64,000 nucleotides of DNA from Micromonospora profundi (GCF_011927785.1 NZ_JAATJK010000001.1:1736001-1800000); one strand, 5' to 3'; shown: positions 25,531 to 35,273, numbered from the stretch's first letter. A program made the numbers and translations. The notes: generated by a model not told the origin, from the letters alone.

Positions 25531-25590
25531 CCTGACACCGCGCCGACATGACGCCGACACGACCTGACACCGCACGACCTGGCACCGCGC
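25531..25590. repeat. Three copies of a 13-bp direct repeat upstream of the DrrAB-like operon
   Basis: CCTGACACCGCGC (25531-25543), CCTGACACCGCAC (25563-25575) and CCTGGCACCGCGC (25578-25590) fit CCTGRCACCGCRC. Start-to-start distances are 32 and 15 bp, close to whole helical turns. They lie 22-82 bp upstream of the ATPase start and could be tandem activator or repressor sites. Confidence 0.5.
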
Positions 25591-25671
25591 CGGCACCGCC
25601 CGGGGGGTGGGCATACCGCCGAGGTACGACCCAGGGAAGATGAGCCATTCAATTCATGATTCTCAATATGA

Positions 25672-26514
<843 letters not shown>

Positions 26515-26566
26515 GCGCGACAGTGACCTGATCGACGGGTCAGCGGCCCCCTCGACGCTGGTCCCA

Positions 26567-26598
26567 CGGGCGGCCCGGACGACTGTCCGGGCCGCCCG
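26567..26598 (+). terminator. Terminator of the trypsin gene
   Basis: Perfect 14-bp stem CGGGCGGCCCGGAC (26567-26580) and its inverse (26585-26598) with a GACT loop; no U-tract. Confidence 0.85.
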
Positions 26599-26679
26599 CC
26601 GGCGCGTGCCCCGCCTACCGGCTCCTCCGGCAAGATCGGCCGGTGACCCCGGGTTGCGAGAACGACTCACATCGTTATG

Positions 26680-26698
26680 TTAGGTTAGCCTCCCCTAA
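26680..26698 (+). promoter_or_regulatory. Iron box (IdeR/DtxR-type operator) of the ferric-siderophore import operon
   Basis: TTAGGTTAGCCTCCCCTAA matches the 19-bp iron-box consensus at about 16 positions, with both outer arms intact. It lies 22 bp upstream of the ATG at 26721, as expected for iron-dependent repression of the whole operon. Confidence 0.82.
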
Positions 26699-26720
26699 CC
26701 AAGCGATGGAGTTTAGAGGC

Positions 26721-27749
26721 ATGCGCTCACACCGTTTCCTGGCCGGGTTCGTGGCCCTGGCCGCGACATTGGCGCTGGCCGCCTGTGGCGACTCGACCGA
26801 GCCGGAGGAGGCCTCCGCCGCCGGCGGTTCCGCCACCTTCCCGGTCACGATCAAGCACGCGCTCGGCACCACGACGATCAACGAGAAGCCCGAGCGGGTC
26901 GCGACGGTGGCCTGGGCCAACCACGAGGTGCCCCTCGCCCTCGGCATCGTCCCCGTCGGCATGGCGAAGGCCAACTTCGGCGACGACGACGGCGACGGCG
27001 TCCTGCCGTGGGTCGCCGAGAAGCTCAAGACGCTCGGCGGCACCGCCCCCGTGCTGTTCGACGAGAACGACGGCATCAACTTCGAGGCCGTCGCCGACAC
27101 CAAGCCGGACGTCATCCTGGCCGCGTACTCGGGCCTGACCCAGCAGGAGTACGACACCCTCAGCAAGATCGCCCCGGTCGTCGCCTACCCCGAGGCACCC
27201 TGGGCCACCGCGTGGCGCGACACCATCAAGCTGGAGAGCCAGGCCCTCGGCCTCGCCAAGGAGGGCGACGCGCTGATCGCCGACATCGAGAAGCAGATGA
27301 CCGACGCCGCAGCGAAGTACCCGCAGTTGGCCGGGAAGTCGGCGATGTTCATGACGCACATCGACCCCACCGACCTGAGCAAGATCGGCTTCTACACGAC
27401 GCACGACACCCGGGCGCAGTTCTTCGGCGACCTCGGCCTGAAGGTCCCGGCAAGCATCGCCACCCTCTCCGCAGGCACCGACAAGTTCAGCCTCAGCCAG
27501 AGCGCCGAGCAGATCCAGGTCTTCAACGACGTGGACGTCATCGTCGCCTACGGTGACGACAAGCTCCTCGCCGCCGCGCAGGCCGACCCGCTGCTGTCGA
27601 AGATCCCCGCTATCAAGCGCGGTTCGGTGGTCATGCTCTCCGGCGCCACGCCGCTGGGCACCGCCGCGAACCCCACCCCGCTGGCCATCGGATTCGTGCT
27701 GAACGACTACGTCGCGATGCTCGCCAAGGCAGCCGACAAGGTGTCATGA
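26721..27749 (+). CDS. Ferric-siderophore-binding lipoprotein (FecB/FepB-like)
   Basis: A 342-residue solute-binding protein with signal peptide and lipobox LALAACGD (Cys near residue 22). The periplasmic-binding-protein-2 fold typical of Fe-siderophore importers follows: TTTINEKPERVATVAW near residue 55, KPDVILAAYSGLTQQEYDTL near 131 and the hinge helix region DTIKLESQALGL near 169. It captures the ferric siderophore outside the membrane and delivers it to the two permeases. ATG 26721 has GGAG 9 nt upstream; ATG 26706 would add five residues. The gene lies behind an iron box, and its stop overlaps the first permease start. Confidence 0.92.
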   Translation: MRSHRFLAGFVALAATLALAACGDSTEPEEASAAGGSATFPVTIKHALGTTTINEKPERVATVAWANHEVPLALGIVPVGMAKANFGDDDGDGVLPWVAEKLKTLGGTAPVLFDENDGINFEAVADTKPDVILAAYSGLTQQEYDTLSKIAPVVAYPEAPWATAWRDTIKLESQALGLAKEGDALIADIEKQMTDAAAKYPQLAGKSAMFMTHIDPTDLSKIGFYTTHDTRAQFFGDLGLKVPASIATLSAGTDKFSLSQSAEQIQVFNDVDVIVAYGDDKLLAAAQADPLLSKIPAIKRGSVVMLSGATPLGTAANPTPLAIGFVLNDYVAMLAKAADKVS

Positions 27750-28789
27750 CCACGCTCGACCCGCGTACCGTGCCGGACGCCGCAGTGGTGCGGCGTCCGG
27801 TGCCGGTCCGACTGCTGTGGTTCGTCGTCGCGATCGCGGTGCTGCTGTCGCTCATGGCGGCATCGGTGGCGCTGGGCTCCCGCAGCGTCGGGTGGTCCGA
27901 CATCCTCGCCGCGTTCCAGGGCGTGGACGACACGATGGAACAGGCCGCCGTCACCAAACGGATCCCCCGCACCCTGCTCGCCGTCACCGTCGGAGCGGCG
28001 CTCGGCCTGGCCGGGGCCGTGATGCAGGGCGTGACCCGTAACCCGCTGGCCGACCCCGGGATCCTGGGCGTGAACATGGGGGCGTCGCTCGCCGTGGTCA
28101 CCGGCATGGTGATGTTCGGCCTCTCCTCGCCGACCAGCTACCTCTGGGTCGCGATCCTCGGCGCCGCCCTCGCGGCCGTCTTCGTGTACGCCATCGGCTC
28201 CCTCGGACGCGGTGGCGCGACGCCGCTCAAGCTCGCGCTCGCCGGCGCCGCCACCTCCGCCGCGCTCGCCTCGCTGATCAGCGCCTTCGTGCTGCCCCGC
28301 AACGACGTGGCCGGCAACTTCCGCTCGTGGCAGATCGGCGGCGTCGGCGGCGCCACCTACGACAGCATCCGGCAGGCACTGCCGTTTCTCGCGGTGGGTC
28401 TGGTGGTCTGTCTCCTGTCCGGCCGGGCACTGAACTCGCTCGCCCTCGGTGACGACCTCGCCGCCGGGCTGGGCGAGCGGGTCGCCGTGGTGCGAGGTGT
28501 CGCGGGCGCCGGCTCGGTACTGCTGTGCGGCGCCGCCACGGCGGTCGCCGGACCCATCGGCTTCGTCGGCCTCGTCGTACCGCACGTGTGCCGGCTGCTC
28601 ATCGGGCTCGACCACAGGTGGCTGCTGCCGTTCTCCGCGCTGCTCGGCGCGTCGTTGCTGACCGCCGCCGACGTCGTCGGCCGGGTGGTGGCACGCCCCG
28701 CGGAGATCGACGTGGGCATCGTGACGGCGCTGATCGGCGCACCGTTCTTCATCTACATCGTCCGGCGGCAGAAGGTACGCGAGCTGTGA
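27746..28789 (+). CDS. FecCD-family ferric-siderophore permease, first subunit
   Basis: A 347-residue inner-membrane protein with about ten membrane segments. Family marks are RIPRTLLAVTVGAALGLAGA near residue 72, TRNPLADPGILGVNMGAS near 95 and GPIGFVGLVVPHVCRLL near 272, the last being the region that meets the ATPase. It overlaps the genes on both sides by 4 nt. With the next gene it forms the heterodimeric channel of the importer. The exact siderophore cannot be inferred. Confidence 0.93.
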   Translation: MTTLDPRTVPDAAVVRRPVPVRLLWFVVAIAVLLSLMAASVALGSRSVGWSDILAAFQGVDDTMEQAAVTKRIPRTLLAVTVGAALGLAGAVMQGVTRNPLADPGILGVNMGASLAVVTGMVMFGLSSPTSYLWVAILGAALAAVFVYAIGSLGRGGATPLKLALAGAATSAALASLISAFVLPRNDVAGNFRSWQIGGVGGATYDSIRQALPFLAVGLVVCLLSGRALNSLALGDDLAAGLGERVAVVRGVAGAGSVLLCGAATAVAGPIGFVGLVVPHVCRLLIGLDHRWLLPFSALLGASLLTAADVVGRVVARPAEIDVGIVTALIGAPFFIYIVRRQKVREL

Positions 28790-29820
28790 GCACTGCGACT
28801 CTGACGGCCGTCACCCACGGCCGGGTCCGCCGTACGCGTCGACGGCGGGTCGTCCTCGCCGTCCTCGCGACCCTCGTCGTCGCGGCGTTCGCCGTCTCGC
28901 TGATGGCGGGACGCACCTTCTATCCGCCCGCCGACGTCCTGGCCGTGCTCTCCGGGGAGGACGTCCCCGGCGCGTCCTTCACCGTCGGTACGCTCCGCCT
29001 GCCGCGCGCCGTTCTCGCGGTCCTGGCCGGCGCCTGCTTCGGGCTCGGCGGCGTCACCTTCCAGACGATGCTGCGCAACCCGCTCGCCAGCCCCGACATG
29101 ATCGGCATCAGCTCCGGCGCGAGCGCCGCCGCCGCCTTCGCGATCGTGATGCTGAACCTCGGCGAGGCGGGCGTGTCCGCCTTCGCGATCGTCGTCGGGT
29201 TGGCGGTGGCGCTCGTCATCTACCTGCTGTCCTTCAAGGACGGCGTCGCCGGCATCCGACTCGTGCTCATCGGCATCGGCATGGCCGCCATGCTCGACAG
29301 CCTCACCGCGTACGTCCTGAGCCAGGCCGCCGAGTGGGATCTGCAGGAGGCGTTGCGCTGGCTCACCGGCAGCCTCAACGGCGTCACCTGGAAGCAGGTC
29401 ACGCCGGTGGCCGTCGCCATGGTCGTCCTGGCACCGGTGCTGCTGGGTCAGGCCCGCAACCTGTCCATGATGCAGTTGGGTGACGACACCGCGGCGGCGC
29501 TCGGTGTCCGCCTCGAACGCACCCGGATCCTGGTCATCGTCGCGGCCGTCGGCCTGATCTCCTTCGCCACCGCGGCCACCGGACCGATCGCCTTCGTGGC
29601 GTTCCTGTCCGGGCCGATCGCCGCCCGGCTCGTCGGCCCGGTCGGGTCGCTGCTGCTGCCGTCGGCCCTGGTCGGGTCGCTGCTGGTGCTTGTCGCGGAC
29701 TTCGTCGGCCAGTTCGTCTTCGACACCCGCTACCCGGTGGGTGTCGTCACCGGTGTGCTCGGCGCCCCGTACCTCATCTACCTGCTCATCCGGACCAACC
29801 GCGCGGGAGGCTCGCTGTGA
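28786..29820 (+). CDS. FecCD-family ferric-siderophore permease, second subunit
   Basis: A 344-residue permease with an Arg-rich cytoplasmic N-terminus (VRRTRRRRVV) and about ten membrane segments. It has LRLPRAVLAVLAGACFGLGG near residue 67, LRNPLASPDMIGISSGAS near 92 and ATGPIAFVAFLSGPIAARL near 265. The start is the GTG at 28786, which overlaps the preceding stop as GTGA; the ORF upstream of it is a shadow. It pairs with the preceding permease, and its stop overlaps the ATPase GTG by 4 nt. Confidence 0.93.
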   Translation: MSTATLTAVTHGRVRRTRRRRVVLAVLATLVVAAFAVSLMAGRTFYPPADVLAVLSGEDVPGASFTVGTLRLPRAVLAVLAGACFGLGGVTFQTMLRNPLASPDMIGISSGASAAAAFAIVMLNLGEAGVSAFAIVVGLAVALVIYLLSFKDGVAGIRLVLIGIGMAAMLDSLTAYVLSQAAEWDLQEALRWLTGSLNGVTWKQVTPVAVAMVVLAPVLLGQARNLSMMQLGDDTAAALGVRLERTRILVIVAAVGLISFATAATGPIAFVAFLSGPIAARLVGPVGSLLLPSALVGSLLVLVADFVGQFVFDTRYPVGVVTGVLGAPYLIYLLIRTNRAGGSL

Positions 29821-30653
29821 CCACCACCCACACGCTCGCGGTCGAGAGTCTCATGCTCGGCTACAAGGACCGCGTCGTCATCTCCTCGCTCGACCTCGTC
29901 GTGCCGCCCGGAAAGATCACGGCGATCGTCGGCGCGAACGCGTGCGGCAAGTCGACTCTGCTGCGCTCCATGTCGCGCCTGCTCGCGCCCCGCGCCGGCC
30001 ACGTCCTGCTCGACGGCAAGGCCGTGCACCGGCTGCCGGCCAAGCAACTGGCCCGTACCCTCGGGCTGCTTCCCCAGTCACCGACCGCGCCCGAGGGCAT
30101 CACGGTGGCCGACCTGGTCGGGCGCGGGCGCAACCCCCACCAGCGGGTGCTCTCGCGCTGGAGCAGGCAGGACGACGCCGCCGTGGCGGCGGCCCTTGAC
30201 GCGACGCACACCGCCGACCTCGCCGACCGTTCGGTCGACGAGCTCTCCGGCGGCCAGCGGCAGCGGGTCTGGATCGCCATGGCCCTGGCCCAGCAGACGG
30301 ACCTGCTGCTCCTCGACGAGCCGACGACGTTCCTCGACGTCAGCCACCAGATCGAAGTGCTCGACCTGCTCACCGACCTCAACCTGACCCGCGGGACGAC
30401 GATCGTGATGGTGCTGCACGACCTCAACCTCGCGGCCCGGTACGCGGATCATCTCATCGCGTTGGCCGCCGGTACGCTGCACGCTGCGGGTGAGCCGGCG
30501 CAGGTCCTGACGCGAGAGTGCGTCCGTGCCGTGTTCGGCCTCGAAAGCCAGGTCATCATCGATCCGACGTCGGAGAAGCCCCTCATGTTGCCCATCGGCC
30601 GCCATCACGTCGTCCCGTCCGCCGGTGCTCTCTCCCCGCTCGCCGGGGCCTGA
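29817..30653 (+). CDS. Ferric-siderophore importer ATPase (FecE/FepC-like)
   Basis: A 278-residue ATPase with Walker A GANACGKST near residue 39, Q-loop LLPQSP near 85, signature LSGGQRQRVWIAMALAQQ near 142, Walker B LLLLDEPTTFLD near 162 and the His switch MVLHDLNLAARYADH near 195. This matches the siderophore-import group. It completes a binding protein-permease-permease-ATPase set. The stop lies 5 bp before the ABC half-exporter at 30659, so all six genes probably share one iron-regulated transcript. Confidence 0.94.
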   Translation: MTTTHTLAVESLMLGYKDRVVISSLDLVVPPGKITAIVGANACGKSTLLRSMSRLLAPRAGHVLLDGKAVHRLPAKQLARTLGLLPQSPTAPEGITVADLVGRGRNPHQRVLSRWSRQDDAAVAAALDATHTADLADRSVDELSGGQRQRVWIAMALAQQTDLLLLDEPTTFLDVSHQIEVLDLLTDLNLTRGTTIVMVLHDLNLAARYADHLIALAAGTLHAAGEPAQVLTRECVRAVFGLESQVIIDPTSEKPLMLPIGRHHVVPSAGALSPLAGA

Positions 30654-30658
30654 CGTCG

Positions 30659-32365
30659 ATGGCGGACGACCTCACCAGCGGCGGCGCGGTGCTGCGGCGC
30701 GCCCTGCGCCGCCAGCGTGGCAAGGTGCTGGCCGGCACCGCGCTGCTCTGCACCCATCAGGCCGCCGAGGCGCTCGTACCGGTGGCCATCGGCGTGATCA
30801 TCGACCAGGCGGTCGCCACCGGGGACGTGCCCGCCCTGCTGCTCTCGCTCGCCGGCCTCGCCGTCCTGTTCACGGTCCTCGCCTACGCCTACCGGTTCGG
30901 CGCGCGCCTGAACTACGCCGCCGTGGAGACCGAGGCGCACGCCGTACGGGTCGAGATCGCCACCAGCGCCCTGGATCCGCGCGGACACCGCTCCGGTATG
31001 CGTGACGGGGACCTGCTTGCCGTCACCGCCTCCGACGCCGAGTTGTCCGCGCTCGTCGTACGGGTCGCCGGGCTCTGCGCCGCGGCGGTCACCGCCATCG
31101 TCGTGGCGGCCGTCGCGCTGCTCGTCGTCGACGTCCCGCTCGGCCTCGGGGTGCTCCTCGGCGTACCCGTCGTGGTCATCCTGCTGCAACGGATGGCGCC
31201 GCTGCTCACCCGGCGCAGCGCCTCCCAGCAGGAGGCGCTGGCCGCCACGACCGCCCTCGCCGTCGACCTCGTCACCGGCCTACGGGTGCTGCGCGGCATC
31301 GGCGCACAGCACCACGCCGCGCGCCAGTACGCGGCGGCAAGCGGCCACGCCCTCGACGTCACACTGCGGGCCGCCACCACCAAGGGCCTGCACCTCGGCC
31401 TCACCACAACTGTCAACGGCCTGTTCCTCGCGGCGGTCGCCGGCGTCGCCGGCTGGCTCGCGCTCCAGGGCCGGCTCACCATCGGCGAGCTGGTCGCCGT
31501 CGTGGGGCTGGCCCAGTTCGTCGCCGAACCGGTGCAGACGCTCGGGTACTCCGTGCAGCTGTTCGCGATGGCACGCGCGTCGGCGGGACGGGTCGCCCGG
31601 ATCCTCGGCGCCGCCCCGCTGATCCAGCCGGGCACCGGCGGGCAGCCCGCGCCGAGCCCCGCGCGCCTCGCCCTCGACAAGGTCGGGTACGCCGGGCTCG
31701 ACGACGTGTGCGTGCGCGTCGACGCCGGTGAGGTGGTCGGCGTGCTCGCGTACGACCCGAGCGAGGCCGAGGCGCTCGTCGCGCTGCTGGCCGGCCAGGT
31801 GCCCCGGGAGGACTACCGCGGCACCGTGTACGTCGACGGGGTACCCGCCGAGGACCTGGACATCGACGCCGTACGCAGCACTGTCCTCGTCGAGCAGCAC
31901 GACGTGGCGTTGTTCGAGGGGACGCTACGCGCCAACCTGGCAGCCGGCGCCACCGTCGACGACACCGTCCTGCACGCCGCCGTACGGGCCGCCGCCGCCC
32001 AGGACGTGCTGGAGGCGCACCCGCACGGCATCGACCGCGTACTCACCGAGCGGGGGGCGAACCTGTCCGGCGGGCAGCGACAGCGGATCGGGCTCGCCCG
32101 GGCACTCGCCGCCGACCCGCCCGTGCTGGTGCTGCACAACCCCACCACTGCCGTCGACGCGGTCACCGAGGCGCTGATCGCCGAAGGGCTCGCCGGCGCC
32201 CGTACGGTGGCCGGTCGGGGCACAGTGCTCGTCACCAACAGTCCGGCCCTGCTGCGGGTCACCCACCGGGTGGCAGTGCTCGACCGTGGACGGGTCATCG
32301 CCGAGGGCCCGCACGAGGAGCTGCTCGCCAGCGACGCCCGCTACCGGGAGGAGGTCCTGCGGTGA
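30659..32365 (+). CDS. ABC half-exporter with degenerate Walker A and B
   Basis: A 568-residue fusion of six membrane helices (about 1-320) and a nucleotide-binding domain. In the NBD, the Walker A position near residue 361 reads GVLAYDPSEAEALV, without the GxxGxGK[ST] pattern. The Walker B end near 488-500 reads VLVLHNPTTAVD, with Asp and catalytic Glu replaced by His and Asn. The signature LSGGQRQRIGLARAL near 469 is perfect. It therefore probably cannot hydrolyse ATP itself but can complete the partner's site. The partner gene overlaps by 4 nt. Its position after the siderophore importer suggests siderophore export or IrtAB-like import. Confidence 0.88.
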   Translation: MADDLTSGGAVLRRALRRQRGKVLAGTALLCTHQAAEALVPVAIGVIIDQAVATGDVPALLLSLAGLAVLFTVLAYAYRFGARLNYAAVETEAHAVRVEIATSALDPRGHRSGMRDGDLLAVTASDAELSALVVRVAGLCAAAVTAIVVAAVALLVVDVPLGLGVLLGVPVVVILLQRMAPLLTRRSASQQEALAATTALAVDLVTGLRVLRGIGAQHHAARQYAAASGHALDVTLRAATTKGLHLGLTTTVNGLFLAAVAGVAGWLALQGRLTIGELVAVVGLAQFVAEPVQTLGYSVQLFAMARASAGRVARILGAAPLIQPGTGGQPAPSPARLALDKVGYAGLDDVCVRVDAGEVVGVLAYDPSEAEALVALLAGQVPREDYRGTVYVDGVPAEDLDIDAVRSTVLVEQHDVALFEGTLRANLAAGATVDDTVLHAAVRAAAAQDVLEAHPHGIDRVLTERGANLSGGQRQRIGLARALAADPPVLVLHNPTTAVDAVTEALIAEGLAGARTVAGRGTVLVTNSPALLRVTHRVAVLDRGRVIAEGPHEELLASDARYREEVLR

Positions 32366-34191
32366 CCGACGAGCCGACCACGACCGGCGCCGAACCTCGG
32401 CGGCTGCTGCCGACTGCCACCGCCGCACAGACCTGGGCAGCCCTGCGGGCCGAGTTCGCCCGCCTGCCCGGCCTCAGTGCCGCCGCCGTCACGCTGCTGG
32501 TCGCCGCGTCCGCGACAGGGCTCGTCGCCCCATGGGTGCTCGGTCGGCTCGTCGACGACGTCATCGCAGGCTCCGGCACGGCACGGATCGTCGCCTGGGC
32601 AGGTGTGATCGCGGGCGCTGCCGTCCTCGCCGGCCTGCTCACCGCGGCCGGTGCGGCGATCGCCGCCCGCCTCGGCGAGACCGTGCTCGCGCGCCTGCGC
32701 GAACGGGTCCTCGACCGCGCCCTGCACCTACCGTCGGCCACCCTGGAACGGGCCGGGACGGGGGACCTGATCGCCCGGGCCGGCGACGACGTGGCAGTCG
32801 TGACGAACGTGATCACCACGAGCGGGCCTGCCTTCGTCGGCGCGCTGCTGTCCACAGTCCTGACCGCTGTGGGGCTCTTCGCCCTCGACTGGCGGCTGGG
32901 CCTGGCCGGGCTGACCGCTGCCCCGATGTACGCGCTGGCGCTGCGGTGGTACCTCAAGTGGTCGGTCCCGTACTACGCCCGCGAGCGGGTGGCGACCGGC
33001 GAACGGTCACAGGCGATGGCCGGGGCACTTCGCGGCGCCGCGACAGTGCGCGCGTACCGGATGGAGGACGCCCACGTCGCCCGCATCGCCGACCGCTCCG
33101 CCACCGCCCGCGACCTGTCGCTGGAGATCTTCGGCCTGCACACCCGATTCGGGCTGCGGATCAACCGATCGGAGTTCGTGGGGCTCGCCGCCGTGCTGCT
33201 CGCCGGCTTCCTGCTGGTCCGCAACGGCCTGTCGACAGTGGGCGCAGCCACCAGCGCGGCGCTCTACTTCCACCGCCTGTTCAACCCGATCGGCCTGCTG
33301 CTGCTCCAGTCCGACGCCGTGCTCCAGGCCGGTGCGAGCCTCGCCCGGCTCGTCGGTGTCACGTCACTGCCCGGAGCCGACGGCCCGGCGTCCGTACCGT
33401 CGCAGCCGTCGGCCACGAAGGGCGAGGCGGAGCCCGCGGCGCTGGAGGTGGTCGTCGCCCAGCACTGCTATGACGACGGACCTGTCGTGTTGCGGGACGT
33501 GCAGCTGCGACTCGCGCCCGGCGAGCGGGTCGCCCTGGTCGGTGCCAGCGGTGCCGGCAAGAGCACCCTCGCCAGCATCGCCGCCGGCATCATCGCGCCC
33601 GCCGACGGATCGGTACGCCTGCGTGGCGTACCCCTGTCGCACCTGGGGGAGCACCGGGTCCGTCGGGAGATCGCCCTGATCAGCCAGGAGGTGCACGTCT
33701 TCGCCGGGCTGCTGCGCGACGACCTGCGCCTCGCCGACCCGGACGCCACCGACGCCGAGATGACCGCCGCGCTGGACCTCGTCGGCGCCACCTCCTGGCT
33801 GCGGACGTTGCCGGACGGCCTCGACACCGGCGTGGGGGAGGGCGGGCGGCAGCTCACCGCCGGCCAGGCTCAGCAACTCGCCCTCGCCCGCCTCGTCCTC
33901 GCCGACCCCACAGTGGCGATCCTCGACGAGGCCACCGCGGAGGCGGGCAGCGCGGGCGCGCGGGACCTCGACCGTGCCGCAGTGGCGGCCACCGAGGGCC
34001 GGACCACGCTTGTCGTCGCTCATCGACTCACCCAGGCCGCCACCGCCGACCGCGTCGTCGTGCTGGAGCACGGGCGCGTCACCGAAGAGGGCACCCACGA
34101 CGAGTTGCTGGAGGCCGGCGGAGGGTACAGCCAGCTCTGGCGGTCCTGGAGCAGCGCCGATCTCGTGGCACCGTCGAAGCCGCTCGCCTGA
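32362..34191 (+). CDS. ABC half-exporter with intact Walker motifs and degenerate signature
   Basis: A 609-residue TMD-NBD protein. The membrane domain spans about residues 40-330. The NBD has a perfect Walker A, VGASGAGKSTL near residue 394, Q-loop LISQEVHVF near 443, and Walker B with catalytic Glu AILDEATAE near 518, then switch His in VAHRLTQA. The signature near residue 498 reads LTAGQAQQLALARL instead of LSGGQ. These defects mirror those of the preceding gene, so the pair should form a heterodimer with one active and one dead ATP site. The GTG start at 32362 follows GGGAGGAGG and overlaps the partner's stop. Confidence 0.9.
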   Translation: MTDEPTTTGAEPRRLLPTATAAQTWAALRAEFARLPGLSAAAVTLLVAASATGLVAPWVLGRLVDDVIAGSGTARIVAWAGVIAGAAVLAGLLTAAGAAIAARLGETVLARLRERVLDRALHLPSATLERAGTGDLIARAGDDVAVVTNVITTSGPAFVGALLSTVLTAVGLFALDWRLGLAGLTAAPMYALALRWYLKWSVPYYARERVATGERSQAMAGALRGAATVRAYRMEDAHVARIADRSATARDLSLEIFGLHTRFGLRINRSEFVGLAAVLLAGFLLVRNGLSTVGAATSAALYFHRLFNPIGLLLLQSDAVLQAGASLARLVGVTSLPGADGPASVPSQPSATKGEAEPAALEVVVAQHCYDDGPVVLRDVQLRLAPGERVALVGASGAGKSTLASIAAGIIAPADGSVRLRGVPLSHLGEHRVRREIALISQEVHVFAGLLRDDLRLADPDATDAEMTAALDLVGATSWLRTLPDGLDTGVGEGGRQLTAGQAQQLALARLVLADPTVAILDEATAEAGSAGARDLDRAAVAATEGRTTLVVAHRLTQAATADRVVVLEHGRVTEEGTHDELLEAGGGYSQLWRSWSSADLVAPSKPLA

Positions 34192-34320
34192 CCGGGACCC
34201 ATCCCGGCTGGTGCGGCGCGGCGCGCTCCTGTTCGAGCGCGGCCGGCACCGGGAGTGGGTCAGCCGACAGAACCGGCGGGCCGGACGCGCCGCGCCGGCC
34301 GCAGCAGCAATGATGGGGCG

Positions 34321-35172
34321 GTGCAGATCCTCTCCATCCAGTCGTCGGTCGCCTACGGCTACGTCGGCAACTCCGCGGCCGTCTTCCCCCTCCAGCGGCT
34401 CGGGCACGAGGTCTGGCCGGTCCTGACGGTCCACTTCTCCAACCACACCGGGTACGGCGCGTGGCGCGGCCCGACCCTCGCGGCGGCGGACGTGGCCGAG
34501 GTGATCGAGGGCATCGCCGACCGGGGTGTCCTCGGCACCGCCGACGCCGTGCTGTCGGGCTACCAGGGCGACCCGGCGGTGGGTGAGGTGATCCTGGCGA
34601 CGGTGGACCGGGTCAAGGCCGCAAACCCGGCTGCGGTCTACTGCTGCGACCCGGTGATGGGCGACGCCGGGCGGGGGATGTTCGTCCGGCCGGGCATCCC
34701 CGAGTACCTGCGTGACACAGTCGTGCCGCGCGCGGACATCATCACGCCGAACCACTTCGAGCTGGACTTCCTCGCCGGCCGCACGACGACCTCGCTGGCG
34801 GAGGTGCTGGCGGCGGTCGACGACGTCCGCGCGACCGGGCCACGGCACGTGCTCGTCACAAGTGTCCTGCACGGCGATCTGCCGGAGGGTTCCCTGGAGG
34901 TGGTGGCCGTCTCCGACGAGGGCGCCTGGGCGGTGACCACCCCGCTGCTGCCGATCAACCCGAACGGCGGGGGCGACGTCACAGCGGCGCTCTACCTCGC
35001 GCACCTGTGGACCACCGGCTCACCGGCGACGGCGCTGGAGCACACCATCGCCTCGGTCTACACGGTCCTCGAAGCGACCCTCGCGGCGGGCACCCGGGAG
35101 ATCCAGTTGATCGCCACGCAGGACGCCATCGCTGTCCCGCCGGCCCGGTTCGCCGCGCGCCAACTCCGCTGA
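34321..35172 (+). CDS. pdxY: Pyridoxal kinase
   Basis: A 283-residue ribokinase-fold kinase that phosphorylates pyridoxal at the 5'-OH in B6 salvage. The N-terminal ILSIQSSVAYGYVGNSAAVFPLQ is diagnostic and supports GTG 34321 as start. HTGYGAWRG near residue 43, CDPVMGD near 109, TPNHFELDFL near 140 and the phosphate-binding GGGDVTAALYLAHL near 218 follow. The usual anion hole is GTGD; here it is GGGD, which should be tolerated. Length fits PdxY. No B6 genes flank it; it stands alone between the ABC operon and a hairpin. Confidence 0.92.
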   Translation: MQILSIQSSVAYGYVGNSAAVFPLQRLGHEVWPVLTVHFSNHTGYGAWRGPTLAAADVAEVIEGIADRGVLGTADAVLSGYQGDPAVGEVILATVDRVKAANPAAVYCCDPVMGDAGRGMFVRPGIPEYLRDTVVPRADIITPNHFELDFLAGRTTTSLAEVLAAVDDVRATGPRHVLVTSVLHGDLPEGSLEVVAVSDEGAWAVTTPLLPINPNGGGDVTAALYLAHLWTTGSPATALEHTIASVYTVLEATLAAGTREIQLIATQDAIAVPPARFAARQLR

Positions 35173-35220
35173 CCCGGCGCGGGTCCCCTGCGGTGATCCC
35201 GGCGTGCGGCCCTCGCCGCG

Positions 35221-35255
35221 CTGAACCAGCGCCAGGCGTCGTCGCGCTGGTTCAG
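35221..35255. terminator. Bidirectional terminator between convergent pdxY and acetamidase genes
   Basis: Perfect 12-bp stem CTGAACCAGCGC (35221-35232) and GCGCTGGTTCAG (35244-35255) with an 11-nt loop. The right arm overlaps the acetamidase stop codon. Confidence 0.7.
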
Positions 35256-35273
35256 CGCCAGGCGTCGTCGCGC
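35228..35273. repeat. 20-bp tandem duplication at the 3' end of the acetamidase gene
   Basis: AGCGCCAGGCGTCGTCGCGC occurs at 35228-35247 and again at 35254-35273, a 26-bp period. The right copy encodes the C-terminal residues of the leftward gene and the left copy forms much of the terminator loop and stem. Confidence 0.75.

Noticed and set aside
25531..25590. Short repeats considered as a CRISPR array
   Set aside because: Only three 13-bp copies with unequal spacing (32 and 15 bp) and no cas genes in the window; an operator cluster is more likely.
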